A stretch of DNA of 64,000 nt, taken from JAAYED01 sp040772225 (GTDB taxonomy: Bacteria; Chloroflexota; Anaerolineae; UBA1429). A program made the position numbers and the translations under genes. This document shows positions 7,463-16,639 of the stretch, in pieces. The notes beneath the pieces are model-generated. The model searched no databases, had not been told where the DNA came from, and worked only from the letters and a program-made list of their open reading frames with translations. The number at the start of each line of letters is the position of its first letter. The first letter of the stretch is position 1. The stretch lies in NCBI GenBank assembly GCA_040772225.1, contig JAXGYO010000002.1, positions 1,674,001 to 1,738,000 of the forward strand. Direction: 5' to 3'.

Positions 7463-10081
7463 ATGAATATTATCACAAGCCACGAGCGCGCCGACATGGA
7501 TGCCCTGGCATCGATGTATGCCGCGAGCCTGCTCTATCCAGGGCACCACGTCGTTCTACCGCAGAATCTAAACCGTAATCTCCGCGATTTCATCGCACTG
7601 TATCGCGATCAGTTGCCGTTTATCGATCGGCGGGATCTCCCCAAAGAGCATATTGGAGAGGTCATCCTCGTCGACACCCAGGCCATTGCACCCATGCGTG
7701 GCATGGACCGGCGAACGCACATCCACGTCATCGACCATCACGTCAGAACCGATCCGCTGCCTGAACGTACGACCTATGAAGGCGAAACGCTCGGGGCTGC
7801 CACCACTTTGCTGGTGGAGCGGCTCGACCGGGAAGGTGTTGATCCCACCCGCGTCGGCGCATCGCTGATGCTTATCGGCATCTATGAGGATACCGGATCG
7901 CTGTCCTACCTGACTACGACGGCGCGCGACGCGCAGGCAGCCTCGTGGCTACTCTCCCATGGCGCCGACCTGGAGATCGCGGCCGAGTTCCTGCGGAGAC
8001 CTCTCACAGACCTGCAGCGCAAGACCCTTTCGCAACTCGTGCAAGCAGCAGAGATCCACACCATTCTCGATCGCTCGATCTGCATTGCGGGCATCCATCT
8101 CGACCAGTATGTCGATGAGCTATCGTCACTGATCCACGAACTCCTGGACCTTTACGATCCGGATGCGTGCGTGCTGCTCGCAGAGTACGAAGGGAACATC
8201 CAGATGATCGCGCGGAGCGCGACCGACGCGATTGATGTGGCCAAAGTGCTGCAGCCTCTGGGCGGTGGTGGGCATAGCAAGGCCGCCGCAGGACGAGCTG
8301 AGGATCAGCCGTTATCCGATCTGATCCAGAAACTACTTCAGCTCTTTGCCGCCAACGTTCGCCCCCCGGTACGCGTGCGCGAAATCATGTCAACCAATGT
8401 GCACACCCTGGATGCAGACATGTCCGTCCAGGATGCCGCGAACCTGATGCGTCGCTATGGCCATGAAGGGTTCCCGGTGGTAGAGGGAGACCAGCTGATC
8501 GGCATTCTCACGCGCAGTGACGTGGATCGTGCCCTGCATCACCAGCGCGGCGGCAGCTCCATTCGCAGCATCCTGTACACAGGCGCAGTGTCAGTCTCCC
8601 CGGAGGCACCTGTCGATCGCGTGCAAGAGATCATGCTGGAACACGGTCTCGGCCAGGTGCCGGTGGTGGATGAAAGTGGCTTTATTGGCATCGTCACCCG
8701 CACCGACTTGATCAAGCTCTACAGCCCGTCAGCAAATGGCAGTTCACGCATGGAAGGCATCCGCAGGGAGATGCAAGAGACGCTGCCAGCGGGCTTGACC
8801 GAGCTCCTGCTCAAGGCCCGCGACGCTGCCAACGATCTGGGCTATTCGCTGTATGTTGTGGGTGGATTTGTGCGTGATCTGCTGCTGGGCCATCCAACTC
8901 TCGATCTCGACCTGGTCGTGGAAGGCGACGCCGTACGCATGGCTCGGCGACTCGCAGAGATGGCCCACGGCCACGTACGCAGCCATGCGCGCTTTGGCAC
9001 CGCCAAAGTCGTCCTGGACGGGGAGCTTCCCCCGGGCGTGCCGCCCTCGCTGGATTTCGTCACGGCGCGCACCGAATTCTACGAGAGCCCCACGATGCTG
9101 CCGCAGGTGGAGCGCAGCTCCATCAAACAGGATCTCTATCGCCGCGATTTCACGATCAACACGATGGCCATTTGCCTGGACCGCGAACGCTTTGGCGAGC
9201 TCCTCGACTATTACGGGGGTCTGCACGATCTCGAAGACGGACGGATACGCGTCCTCCACAACCTGAGCTTTGTGGAGGACCCTACCCGCATCCTGCGAGC
9301 CGTGCGCTTTGAGCAACGTTTGGGCTTTACGATCGAATCGCGGACCTATCGCCTGATGGAGGATGCGCTGGATCTCCTGGAGCATGTCACCGGCGAGCGG
9401 CTTCGCAACGAGCTCTTTCTTATCCTCAAAGAGGACATACCGGAGAACAGCCTGCAACGGCTCGATCAGATGGGCGCGCTGGAGCGCATCCACAGCGCCT
9501 TGCGACTTGGCGCCGACACTGCGGAACGTTTTGTGCGATTGCGGCAGCACCTGCAGGAGATGGCGATCAACGGTTGGCATGACGAGACCGGGGCGGAACG
9601 TCGCCTGCCCGAGCTACGCCAATGCTATCTGGCGCTCCTCACAGGTCATCTGTCCGAGGCGGAGCTGGACGCATTTGTGCACCGGATGCGTTTCACAAAC
9701 GATGACGCCCGTTTTTTGGGCGAGGTGGTGCAGCTCAAGGATGTCATGGCATCACTGCAGGCCGAGCGGATGCTTCCGAGCACGGTATATGAGAAACTGC
9801 ATCGCTTCTCACCAGAAGCGCGCTTTGTCCTCTCGGTATTGGCAGACTCGCCTCGCGTGCGGCAGCGGGTGGTGCTGTTTGAGAAAGAACTGGCAAGGGT
9901 ATTGCCCACACTTTCGGGAGACGACCTGAAAAAGATGGGCGTTCCACCGGGACCTGTCTACCGGGTGATACTGGACCGCGTCCGAGACGCGCTGCTCGAC
10001 CGGCAGATCGCCACCCCTGAGGAAGAACTGGCTCTGGCCCGCTCACTGGTCGACGTGACCGCGCATCCCGACGGGGGCTAG
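7463..10081 (+). CDS. DHH-CBS-tRNA nucleotidyltransferase (A-adding type) fusion
   Basis: An 872-residue multidomain protein. Residues 1-300 are a DHH/DHHA1 phosphoesterase-like region with ADMDA, IDHHVRTD and GGGGHSKAAAG. Two CBS repeats follow at about 308-430, then a class II poly(A) polymerase/CCA-adding head at about 455-600 with GGFVRDLLLG and DLDLVVEGD, and an RNA-binding tail. The same order is known for the A-adding enzyme of Aquifex, where a separate enzyme adds CC. All three tRNA genes in this window lack an encoded CCA, so such an enzyme is needed. The CBS pair could sense adenine nucleotides. Its stop codon interlocks with that of the convergent gene in the tetranucleotide CTAG. 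A-adding rather than full CCA-adding activity is inferred from the architecture. Confidence 0.88.
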   Translation: MNIITSHERADMDALASMYAASLLYPGHHVVLPQNLNRNLRDFIALYRDQLPFIDRRDLPKEHIGEVILVDTQAIAPMRGMDRRTHIHVIDHHVRTDPLPERTTYEGETLGAATTLLVERLDREGVDPTRVGASLMLIGIYEDTGSLSYLTTTARDAQAASWLLSHGADLEIAAEFLRRPLTDLQRKTLSQLVQAAEIHTILDRSICIAGIHLDQYVDELSSLIHELLDLYDPDACVLLAEYEGNIQMIARSATDAIDVAKVLQPLGGGGHSKAAAGRAEDQPLSDLIQKLLQLFAANVRPPVRVREIMSTNVHTLDADMSVQDAANLMRRYGHEGFPVVEGDQLIGILTRSDVDRALHHQRGGSSIRSILYTGAVSVSPEAPVDRVQEIMLEHGLGQVPVVDESGFIGIVTRTDLIKLYSPSANGSSRMEGIRREMQETLPAGLTELLLKARDAANDLGYSLYVVGGFVRDLLLGHPTLDLDLVVEGDAVRMARRLAEMAHGHVRSHARFGTAKVVLDGELPPGVPPSLDFVTARTEFYESPTMLPQVERSSIKQDLYRRDFTINTMAICLDRERFGELLDYYGGLHDLEDGRIRVLHNLSFVEDPTRILRAVRFEQRLGFTIESRTYRLMEDALDLLEHVTGERLRNELFLILKEDIPENSLQRLDQMGALERIHSALRLGADTAERFVRLRQHLQEMAINGWHDETGAERRLPELRQCYLALLTGHLSEAELDAFVHRMRFTNDDARFLGEVVQLKDVMASLQAERMLPSTVYEKLHRFSPEARFVLSVLADSPRVRQRVVLFEKELARVLPTLSGDDLKKMGVPPGPVYRVILDRVRDALLDRQIATPEEELALARSLVDVTAHPDGG

Positions 10082-11097
10082 AACAGGCGGGCGATCTCGT
10101 CCGAGTCGTATCGCGGCAACGGATGCCGGCCCTGCCCATCGATGATGGTACAGCCCTCCTCCGCCGGGACAAGATCGGCCACGTGTGCGCAGGGAATCCC
10201 CAGCGCCTGATAGCGGCCCATGAGAGAGGCAGAGTGCTGCGGCAAGACAGTGACCAGTAGCGCGCCGGAGGCAATGACCCCGAGAGGATCCAACCCAAAG
10301 GCGCGGCACAGCGCTTCGCCCTCGGGCAGCACCGGCACACGATCCCGATAGAGCGTGACGCCCGCATTGGCTGCAAAGGCCAGCTCATGCAGACCGGTCG
10401 CAAGGCCTCCCTCGGTCGGATCGTGCATCGCGTGCACGCCGGGATGATCGACAGCCATGTGGGCGGCAGAGACCACGCTGATCCCGGGCTCGTAAAGATA
10501 GTTCCTCGCCCTGTCCAGCATGTCCCGCGGGAATCCCCGGCGCTCGAGTTCCTCGTACTTTTCGCGCGCAATAATCGCGGTGCCCTCTATGGGAATGCCT
10601 TTTACCAGCAAGACGTGATCCCCGACGCGTGCATCCGAGGTCATGTGCAGTCGCTCTCGCGCGACCTCGCCGATCAGCACACCCACAACGATCGGCCGCT
10701 CGAGCCCCCATGCGACCTCCGTATGGCCCCCGACCAGGGTGATGCCCAGACTCTCGCAGGCGCGGTGCAGCTGGTCAAAAATGTCATCTACCAGAGCGGG
10801 CGTGGTGCGCTTCTCCGGCAAGAGAACCGTGTTCAACATCCAGAGGGGCCGTGCTCCGCTCGTGGCGACGTCGTTGGCGTTCACGTGGACGGCATACCAG
10901 CCGATCTGATCGGTGGCAAAGGTGATCGGATCGGTCTTGACAACCATGTAGCGGTCGCCCATATCGATGACAGCAACGTCCTCGCCGACGCGCGGACCTG
11001 CGACGAGACGCTCATCCACCTGCAGGTACCGGGCCAACAGAGTGTGCAGGTATTCCAGCGGCAACTTGCCCGTTCCAAACACAGCGCTATCGTTCAT
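10078..11097 (-). CDS. AIR synthase (PurM/HypE-like) family protein
   Basis: About 339 residues with the two-domain PurM/SelD/HypE fold. The N-terminal half carries VGEDVAVIDMG, VNANDVATSGARP and GGHTEV, the ATP and substrate-binding motifs of the family; the C-terminal half has MHDPTEGGLATGLHEL. It is closest in character to the uncharacterised archaeal/bacterial AIR synthase-related proteins beside HypE, not to PurM of purine synthesis. I chose the ATG at 11097, with GGAAGG upstream; a GTG at 11112 abuts the same site. It lies downstream of rpiA on the same strand (about 160 bp) and may be co-transcribed. No hydrogenase genes are nearby, so the product is unknown. Confidence 0.78.
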   Translation of the reverse strand: MNDSAVFGTGKLPLEYLHTLLARYLQVDERLVAGPRVGEDVAVIDMGDRYMVVKTDPITFATDQIGWYAVHVNANDVATSGARPLWMLNTVLLPEKRTTPALVDDIFDQLHRACESLGITLVGGHTEVAWGLERPIVVGVLIGEVARERLHMTSDARVGDHVLLVKGIPIEGTAIIAREKYEELERRGFPRDMLDRARNYLYEPGISVVSAAHMAVDHPGVHAMHDPTEGGLATGLHELAFAANAGVTLYRDRVPVLPEGEALCRAFGLDPLGVIASGALLVTVLPQHSASLMGRYQALGIPCAHVADLVPAEEGCTIIDGQGRHPLPRYDSDEIARLF

Positions 11098-11257
11098 CAC
11101 AGCGAGATGCACCTTCCAGACATGCTATTGGGGAACAGGCCGTGGACGCGTCAATGCAGAGGCGCCCACTAGAACATCAATACAGGCACAGCTCTGATTC
11201 CTCAGACATACTCTTCCAGGGCCCGTGCGATAGGTACCCTGTACGGGAGATCCAGAC

Positions 11258-11950
11258 TCAAGCCTGGCGTCGCTCCAACAGTCGCACGCCGTCTGTACCA
11301 GCAACGACCACGGAATGAACCATGCCTAAAAAGAGCCCATGCTCTACGACGCCAGGAATGGCCTTGATCTTGCAGGCCAGACCCGCGGGATCGTCTATGG
11401 GCTCGTAATGGCAATCCAGGATCCAGTTGCCCTCATCGGTGACGAACGGAAGATCGCCATTCATCCGCAGCACTGGGCGCGCTCCGGTCTGCTCCAAACC
11501 TTTTGCCGTGTTTTTCCAGCCAAACTTGAGCACTTCCACCGGCACAGGGCTTTTCTGGCCCAGTTGGGAGACGAGTTTGGATTCATCCACGACCATCACT
11601 TCGAATCGCGTGGCGTAGGCGACCACCTTCTCACGCAGCAAGCACCCGCCCAGCCCCTTGATAACGTTCCATAGGGGGTCCACTTCATCGGCGCCGTCGA
11701 TGGTAATATCTATCGTGCCGTGCTGCTCAAGCGTCGTGAGCGGGATTCCGCCTTCGCGGGCCAGAGCCGCAGTATCCTCAGAGGTGGGGATGCCAACGAT
11801 ATCCCGTAGCTCGCCAGAACGCAGTCTCTCCGCGATGCTCAAGGTAGCATAGCGTGCGGTGCTGCCGCTCCCGAGGCCAACAACGGATCCGCTGCGGACC
11901 ATGGCCGCTGCACGCTCACCCACCTGGCGCTTGAACTCGTCAATGGTCAT
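11258..11950 (-). CDS. rpiA: Ribose-5-phosphate isomerase A
   Basis: This 230-residue protein matches RpiA in length and motifs: GLGSGSTA at the phosphate site, IPTSEDT, DITIDGADEVD with the catalytic Asp residues, KGLGGCLLREK, and VVDESKL. It interconverts ribose 5-phosphate and ribulose 5-phosphate in the cytosolic pentose phosphate pathway. The ATG at 11948-11950 is preceded on its strand by AAGGAGG. A promoter sits immediately upstream (11995-12022), back to back with that of the CHAT gene. Confidence 0.96.
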   Translation of the reverse strand: MTIDEFKRQVGERAAAMVRSGSVVGLGSGSTARYATLSIAERLRSGELRDIVGIPTSEDTAALAREGGIPLTTLEQHGTIDITIDGADEVDPLWNVIKGLGGCLLREKVVAYATRFEVMVVDESKLVSQLGQKSPVPVEVLKFGWKNTAKGLEQTGARPVLRMNGDLPFVTDEGNWILDCHYEPIDDPAGLACKIKAIPGVVEHGLFLGMVHSVVVAGTDGVRLLERRQA

Positions 11951-11994
11951 CCCGTCCTCCTTACGCTCAAGGACCCCACTGCCTCGTACGGCCC

Positions 11995-12022
11995 ATTATA
12001 AGCTCACAGACTCTGGATACAA
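11995..12022 (-). promoter_or_regulatory. rpiA promoter
   Basis: On the minus strand TTGTAT and TATAAT are separated by 16 nt, and the -10 lies 45 nt upstream of the rpiA start codon. Confidence 0.55.
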
Positions 12023-12058
12023 GCCGCGTCCGGCAGGCTCGACGTCTCGAGCCGGGGC

Positions 12059-12088
12059 TTGACGCTCCTCACGTCGCACCCCTATAAT
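12059..12088 (+). promoter_or_regulatory. Promoter of the CHAT-AAA gene
   Basis: TTGACG and TATAAT are separated by 18 nt, ending 35 nt before the ATG at 12124. Confidence 0.6.
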
Positions 12089-12123
12089 CCGAACATGCCA
12101 GCCCGCTAACCTGCCCCATTGGA

Positions 12124-14313
12124 ATGGTAATGGACTATCTCAGCTTTGACCTGCGGATCGGGGAGTGGAACACTCAGACGCACAAGGGTGTCGTGGAGGT
12201 CCTGTTATCGCCCTCGGGTGAGGGCCGGCGCTTTCCATTCCTGCTCGAGCTGGACGTGACCTCCGTTCTGCGCAGCCTTTCCAGCGACCCTGCGCAGGCT
12301 CGCCGTTTGGGACGTCTGCTCGCCAACGCCATCTTTCGCCACGAGATTGCTCTCGCATGGTATGAAAGCTATCAGATCGCCCGCGAACGCCACTGCGGGC
12401 TGCGCTTGAGACTGCACATCGAGTCCTGGGAACTCTCCAGGCTCCCCTGGGAGTTGCTCTTTGACACGCGGGCGGATGATTTCATGGCGTTCGACGAGCG
12501 GCTGTCGATCACCCGCTACATCCGTCTCAATAGCGCGCCGCCGGCGCTAAAACGATCAGAGACGCTTCGCATTCTCGTGGTGGCCGCAAGTCCGGTCGAC
12601 GAGCCCCCGCTGGGCTGGGAGAATGAGATCGCTCTGCTCAAGGAGGCAGTGGACCCGCTGGTGCGGCTCGAGCGCGTTCGCTTTAGCACGTGCGAACACG
12701 CTACCCGGGAGAGCCTGCATGTTGCCCTGGTGGAGAACCATCCGGACGTTGTGCATTTTGTGGGGCACGGCGAATACGACCTTGTAGAGCAGCAGGGATT
12801 CCTGGTGTTGGAGGATGAGAGACGGCATTCGGTCTACGTCGACGCCACAGAGCTCGCCAGACTGTTGCGGCGCTATGGCACCAATGCGGTTATCCTCAAC
12901 GCCTGTGAGAGTGCCCGTGGTATTTGGGCCGGCCTCGCACCGACGCTCGTACGAGCGGATATCCCCGCGGTGGTCGCCATGCAGTGGCCCATCGAGGACC
13001 GCGCAGCCATTACCTTTGCCAAGTCCTTTTACAGAACTCTGGCTGCGGGTCGCGCCATCGACGAATGTGTATCCGAGGGGCGCGTAGCCATCGATACGGC
13101 ATCTCCCCACTCGATCATGTGGGCCGCCCCGGTCCTGTTCATCCGCTCGCTGGATGGGCAACTCTGGGCACCGCAGTCGCCGCGGCGACAGAGCGAGGCA
13201 GAGACGACGCCCCGTCGGGCTGTGGATGGCGTTAGGGACACTGACGCGGCCGCTGATGCGGCCGCTTCCCCCCTCTTTCGCACGCGGGGACCCTTGCGGC
13301 TGCCGGATGACCGGGAGATCCTGGTGGACCGCCCGGAGCTGGAAAAGGCACTGCTGCTGGCCCGACAGCCGGTGGTTACGCAGTATCTGGCCATCCTGAG
13401 CGCTCGCCAGACAGGCAAGACAACCCTGCTTCTGGGCATGATGGACGCGCTGCGAGACGAGACCACCTGCGTCTTTGTTGACCTTTCGGTACTGCGTGGC
13501 CAGGATGCACCTGATTGTTTCCGGCTGGTCTCTTCTCAACTGGCGGCTGCGCTCGCTGCCCACCGCGGAAAGGGAGACAGCGCGATCCCCAGCCCAACAG
13601 CAGACAGACCCGTGGCCTTCCTGGACTATCTCCAGCGTCTGGCCAAGGCCATCGCTGTGCCCCGTATCGTGCTGCTGATGGATGAGGTCGGCGCCCTTGC
13701 TCCAGAGGTCTCCGATGCGTTCTTTAACACTGTTCGAACCGTCTTTACTCAGGGACGCGGCTTGAGAAACTCTCTGGCCAAATACCTCTTTGTATTCAGC
13801 GGCGCAGTGGATCTGTATGGCCTCACGTTTGGAACAAACTCACCTCTCAATATCTGCGAAAAGATCTACCTTGAGGATTTTGATCAAGAACAGGTATCAC
13901 AGCTGATGGGGCGTTTCACCCGACTGGGCACTCCAGTATCCTCAGATGCCGCGTCGGCGGTTCATGCACTCACCGGCGGTCACCCTTATCTGACGATGCG
14001 ACTCTGTGCCCTGATGGAGGCCTCAAACGCCAGGCAGATCACGGCGCAAACGGTGCAGCGGGCAGCATCGCAGATGCTCGTGGAAGACGATAACATCCGT
14101 CATCTGATACGCGAACTGGAAAGCCAGCCCGGTGCCAGACGCCACCTGCACCACATTTTGATCGAGGGACAATCAGTGCCTTTCAGCCGAAACAATCCGA
14201 TCCTCGCATCCCTGGAGATGCTCGGGGCGATAAAACCCGTCCAGCCCTGCGCCGTCAGAAACAAGCTCTACGAGCGGGCCCTGCGCGAGTATTATGCCAG
14301 CCGGACCGAGTAA
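12124..14313 (+). CDS. CHAT-domain protease fused to an AAA-like ATPase
   Basis: A 729-residue fusion. Residues 1-345 form a CHAT (caspase-like) domain: a conserved N-terminal SWELSRLPWELL block, then the catalytic His215 in HFVGHGEY and Cys261 in LNACESAR, with the later VVAMQWPI strand typical of the family. A low-complexity linker at about 350-385 leads to an AAA-like ATPase with Walker A SARQTGKTT (427-435) and Walker B VLLMDEVG (516-523). CHAT proteases act in bacterial programmed cell death and defence; the fused ATPase could work as a sensor or switch. No TPR, WD40 or toxin partner gene is adjacent. The gene has its own strong promoter. Family assignment is firm, while role and substrate are inferred. 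Confidence 0.88.
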   Translation: MVMDYLSFDLRIGEWNTQTHKGVVEVLLSPSGEGRRFPFLLELDVTSVLRSLSSDPAQARRLGRLLANAIFRHEIALAWYESYQIARERHCGLRLRLHIESWELSRLPWELLFDTRADDFMAFDERLSITRYIRLNSAPPALKRSETLRILVVAASPVDEPPLGWENEIALLKEAVDPLVRLERVRFSTCEHATRESLHVALVENHPDVVHFVGHGEYDLVEQQGFLVLEDERRHSVYVDATELARLLRRYGTNAVILNACESARGIWAGLAPTLVRADIPAVVAMQWPIEDRAAITFAKSFYRTLAAGRAIDECVSEGRVAIDTASPHSIMWAAPVLFIRSLDGQLWAPQSPRRQSEAETTPRRAVDGVRDTDAAADAAASPLFRTRGPLRLPDDREILVDRPELEKALLLARQPVVTQYLAILSARQTGKTTLLLGMMDALRDETTCVFVDLSVLRGQDAPDCFRLVSSQLAAALAAHRGKGDSAIPSPTADRPVAFLDYLQRLAKAIAVPRIVLLMDEVGALAPEVSDAFFNTVRTVFTQGRGLRNSLAKYLFVFSGAVDLYGLTFGTNSPLNICEKIYLEDFDQEQVSQLMGRFTRLGTPVSSDAASAVHALTGGHPYLTMRLCALMEASNARQITAQTVQRAASQMLVEDDNIRHLIRELESQPGARRHLHHILIEGQSVPFSRNNPILASLEMLGAIKPVQPCAVRNKLYERALREYYASRTE

Positions 14314-14366
14314 GCCGGTGGAGACGAAAGATCTAGCAGGCCACAGCTGGCCCCCCTCAGAAAGCT

Positions 14367-14394
14367 TTGACAGGCCTGCCCGCGCCCCTATAAT
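14367..14394 (+). promoter_or_regulatory. Consensus sigma70 promoter
   Basis: A perfect TTGACA and a perfect TATAAT are separated by 16 nt, 33 nt upstream of the ATG of the small membrane protein gene. Confidence 0.75.
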
Positions 14395-14427
14395 GCTCTC
14401 TAGCCTTGACGAACGGAGGACCTGCCG

Positions 14428-14796
14428 ATGACCAGGAGAGCGTTGCCCATAAGCCTGGCGGTCGTCGCCATACTGCAGTTCGTTGCGCCTTTGATCTTTC
14501 CCCCTGCTTACTATGGCGGCATCGCGTTGCCCCTGTGGATTGTTGTTGCGGTTGTGTTTGCCATACTGGGTATCAACCTTATCCGCCTGAAGGAGTGGGC
14601 GCGTGTGGCAACGATCTTTGTCCAGGGCTTTTCCATCATCGTCCGGCTGCTCACCATGTTGAGCAATACCATACCTGCGAGCGGCGCCCCGGCGGACATG
14701 ATGCTCGTGACCACCTCCCTCATCTCCATGTTTCTGTCTGCCGTTATACTGTATCGAGTGGATCTGCCCGACGTCCAGCTCCTGATGCAGCAGTAG
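14428..14796 (+). CDS. Small four-helix membrane protein of unknown function
   Basis: The 122-residue product is mostly hydrophobic, with four predicted membrane segments at about residues 6-26, 32-52, 60-80 and 90-112. The start at 14428 is preceded by GGAGG (14416-14420). I do not recognise a family. It has a consensus promoter of its own, so high expression is likely. It lies between the CHAT-AAA gene and the complex-I-like module, all on the plus strand; no functional link can be claimed. Confidence 0.7.
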   Translation: MTRRALPISLAVVAILQFVAPLIFPPAYYGGIALPLWIVVAVVFAILGINLIRLKEWARVATIFVQGFSIIVRLLTMLSNTIPASGAPADMMLVTTSLISMFLSAVILYRVDLPDVQLLMQQ

Positions 14797-14980
14797 CCTC
14801 GCCGCTCCCGCCCTCTTATCCTACCCCTTTAGCCGGCAATCACGCCTGCATATGGTTGCTGCCACCGTGCCGGCGCACCGGTGTCCGTTGGCTCTCGCGG
14901 ACTTACGTGCTAGAATCGCCCCATGGTATGCAATTATCGCATGCACAGAACAGCAGAATATCCCAAAAAGGTTAGATAGA

Positions 14981-16603
14981 GTGAGCCTTTGGCCCCTGCT
15001 GCCCATCGTTGTCCCCCTGGCGAGCATCCCGGTATGCGCTGCGACCAAAGAGCGCGATGCTGGCCGGTTGACGCGCCGCATGGTATACACGGCGGCTCTG
15101 GGGATGACGGCAGTGTCCATCGCACTCACCGCGTTGCCCGGGACAACAGCACAGACCCTCGGCAGCACTGATGGCTACCTCGCGGTCCCGACCGCACCTC
15201 TTTGGTCTCCGCTGAGCTACTGGGCAGCGTCCGTACTCATGCTGGTCCTTTTGCTCGGGCAGCTGACACAGCTCCGGCGCCCGCTCACCGCTGCGCGCTC
15301 CATGCATTACCTCGTCACCTTGTCAGCCACAATGGCCACTGTGTCGGCATCGAACGCGGTCAGCCTTGTGCTGGCGTGGTCGATTCCATATCTGCTGGTG
15401 ATGTACTTGCGTTCCGCGCAGGGTGAGGCGACGGTACGCTCGTCGCGCTGGGATACCTGGTCCAGCTTTGTATCCCTGGCGCTGGTAGTCATCGGAGCTG
15501 TAGCATTAGCCGCTGAACAGAGCGGGTCGCTCTATCTGGTGGCTATCGGCCCTGGGCTCGCTTTCACAGCCCTTGCCGCGGGCGCTGGATTTCGATTGGT
15601 GTCCTGGTTACTAGCAGGTGGACCGGGCCGCTGGTGGCAATTGCACGCCATGTCCATGATCAGTGGGTTCTACCTCTGGTTACGCCTGGGAATCATTCTC
15701 CAGGCCGAACAACCGCTGTTGAGCAATCCAGGGCTGGCAGTGCCCATCGCCCTGGCCCTGGGGCTGATCATCGGGCCCAGAGAGAGGCAGTCTCGCGTCG
15801 TACCAGTCGGCTTTGGGTACTGGTTGGCACTGGCGGTCCTGGCGCCTGCCCTGGACCCCGACACTGGCTTTGCGGTCAGTCTGCTAGTCGCCACACAGCT
15901 GCTGCTATGTCTCTTGCTCCTCAGGGGTTCCTCGGACACGCCTGGCAGGAGCCGACTGGGCACTGTCCCGGGAATGGTCGCCTGGGGAGCGCTGAGCGGC
16001 GTCATCCTCACCAGTGGGTTTGTTGCGCATTGGGCCTTTGGGCAGATCTGCCTGCGTGCAGGAGGGCCCGGTCTGCTGGCGATAGCGTCGATTGGCTATC
16101 TCCTGGTAGCAGTTCCCCTGGGACGACGGCTTTTGTGGTCATCAGGCTCCTCGCTTCTGGGCCACCTAACCGCCGCACGGGACTCTGGTGCAATCGTGGG
16201 ATTGGTTGTCGCTGGCTTGCTGGTGCTGCTGGGGATATGGCCCGGGATCATCGAGGAATTCTGGCCGGATATCCGTCTCGGCCTTGACGCCTTGCAGCAT
16301 TCGCGGCTCTGGGGGGATAGCGCCGCCGACAGGCTGGCGCTCTTTGTCGCCGTGCTGGTGGTGCCAATGGGTGCCGGGCTGGCTGCCAGACGCGTGCCCC
16401 GCGTCCAGGATATGCTGTACGGCTGGATTATTCGCGCCGAGCAAGGCCTGAAGGGTGAGTGGCTCTATTTGCTGGCACAGCGAGTTCTGGCCTGGGCGAC
16501 TCGCGGTCTGCGCCATAGCCTTCAAGTCGTAGAGGAGTCCCTGCCGCTAGGGTGGTGTCTGCTCTGGGGCCTCGCCCTGGTCTACTACCTTCTTCAGAGG
16601 TAA
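14981..16603 (+). CDS. NuoL/MrpA-type antiporter-like subunit, divergent
   Basis: This protein of about 540 residues has 13-14 predicted membrane segments and weak similarity to the proton-pumping subunits of complex I and [NiFe]-hydrogenase membrane arms. The frame is open upstream to 14852, but that part is neither hydrophobic nor coding-like; the GTG at 14981 after an AAAAAGG site gives a normal N-terminal helix. In canonical NuoL/M/N a Glu in helix 5 and a Lys in helix 7 carry protons. Here the helix 5 region reads LAWSIPYLLVMYL, without the Glu, and the helix 7 region reads AGAGFRLVSWLL, without the Lys, although a later His (QLHAMSM) is kept. It leads a three-gene unit with the next two genes. 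Confidence 0.65.
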   Translation: MSLWPLLPIVVPLASIPVCAATKERDAGRLTRRMVYTAALGMTAVSIALTALPGTTAQTLGSTDGYLAVPTAPLWSPLSYWAASVLMLVLLLGQLTQLRRPLTAARSMHYLVTLSATMATVSASNAVSLVLAWSIPYLLVMYLRSAQGEATVRSSRWDTWSSFVSLALVVIGAVALAAEQSGSLYLVAIGPGLAFTALAAGAGFRLVSWLLAGGPGRWWQLHAMSMISGFYLWLRLGIILQAEQPLLSNPGLAVPIALALGLIIGPRERQSRVVPVGFGYWLALAVLAPALDPDTGFAVSLLVATQLLLCLLLLRGSSDTPGRSRLGTVPGMVAWGALSGVILTSGFVAHWAFGQICLRAGGPGLLAIASIGYLLVAVPLGRRLLWSSGSSLLGHLTAARDSGAIVGLVVAGLLVLLGIWPGIIEEFWPDIRLGLDALQHSRLWGDSAADRLALFVAVLVVPMGAGLAARRVPRVQDMLYGWIIRAEQGLKGEWLYLLAQRVLAWATRGLRHSLQVVEESLPLGWCLLWGLALVYYLLQR

Positions 16604-16639
16604 GGATGTGCATTCGACAGCCCTGGCCTGGAGCCAGAT

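Noticed and set aside
12556..13563. Minus-strand frame of 335 codons
   Set aside because: Antisense to the CHAT-AAA gene, with no recognisable motif.
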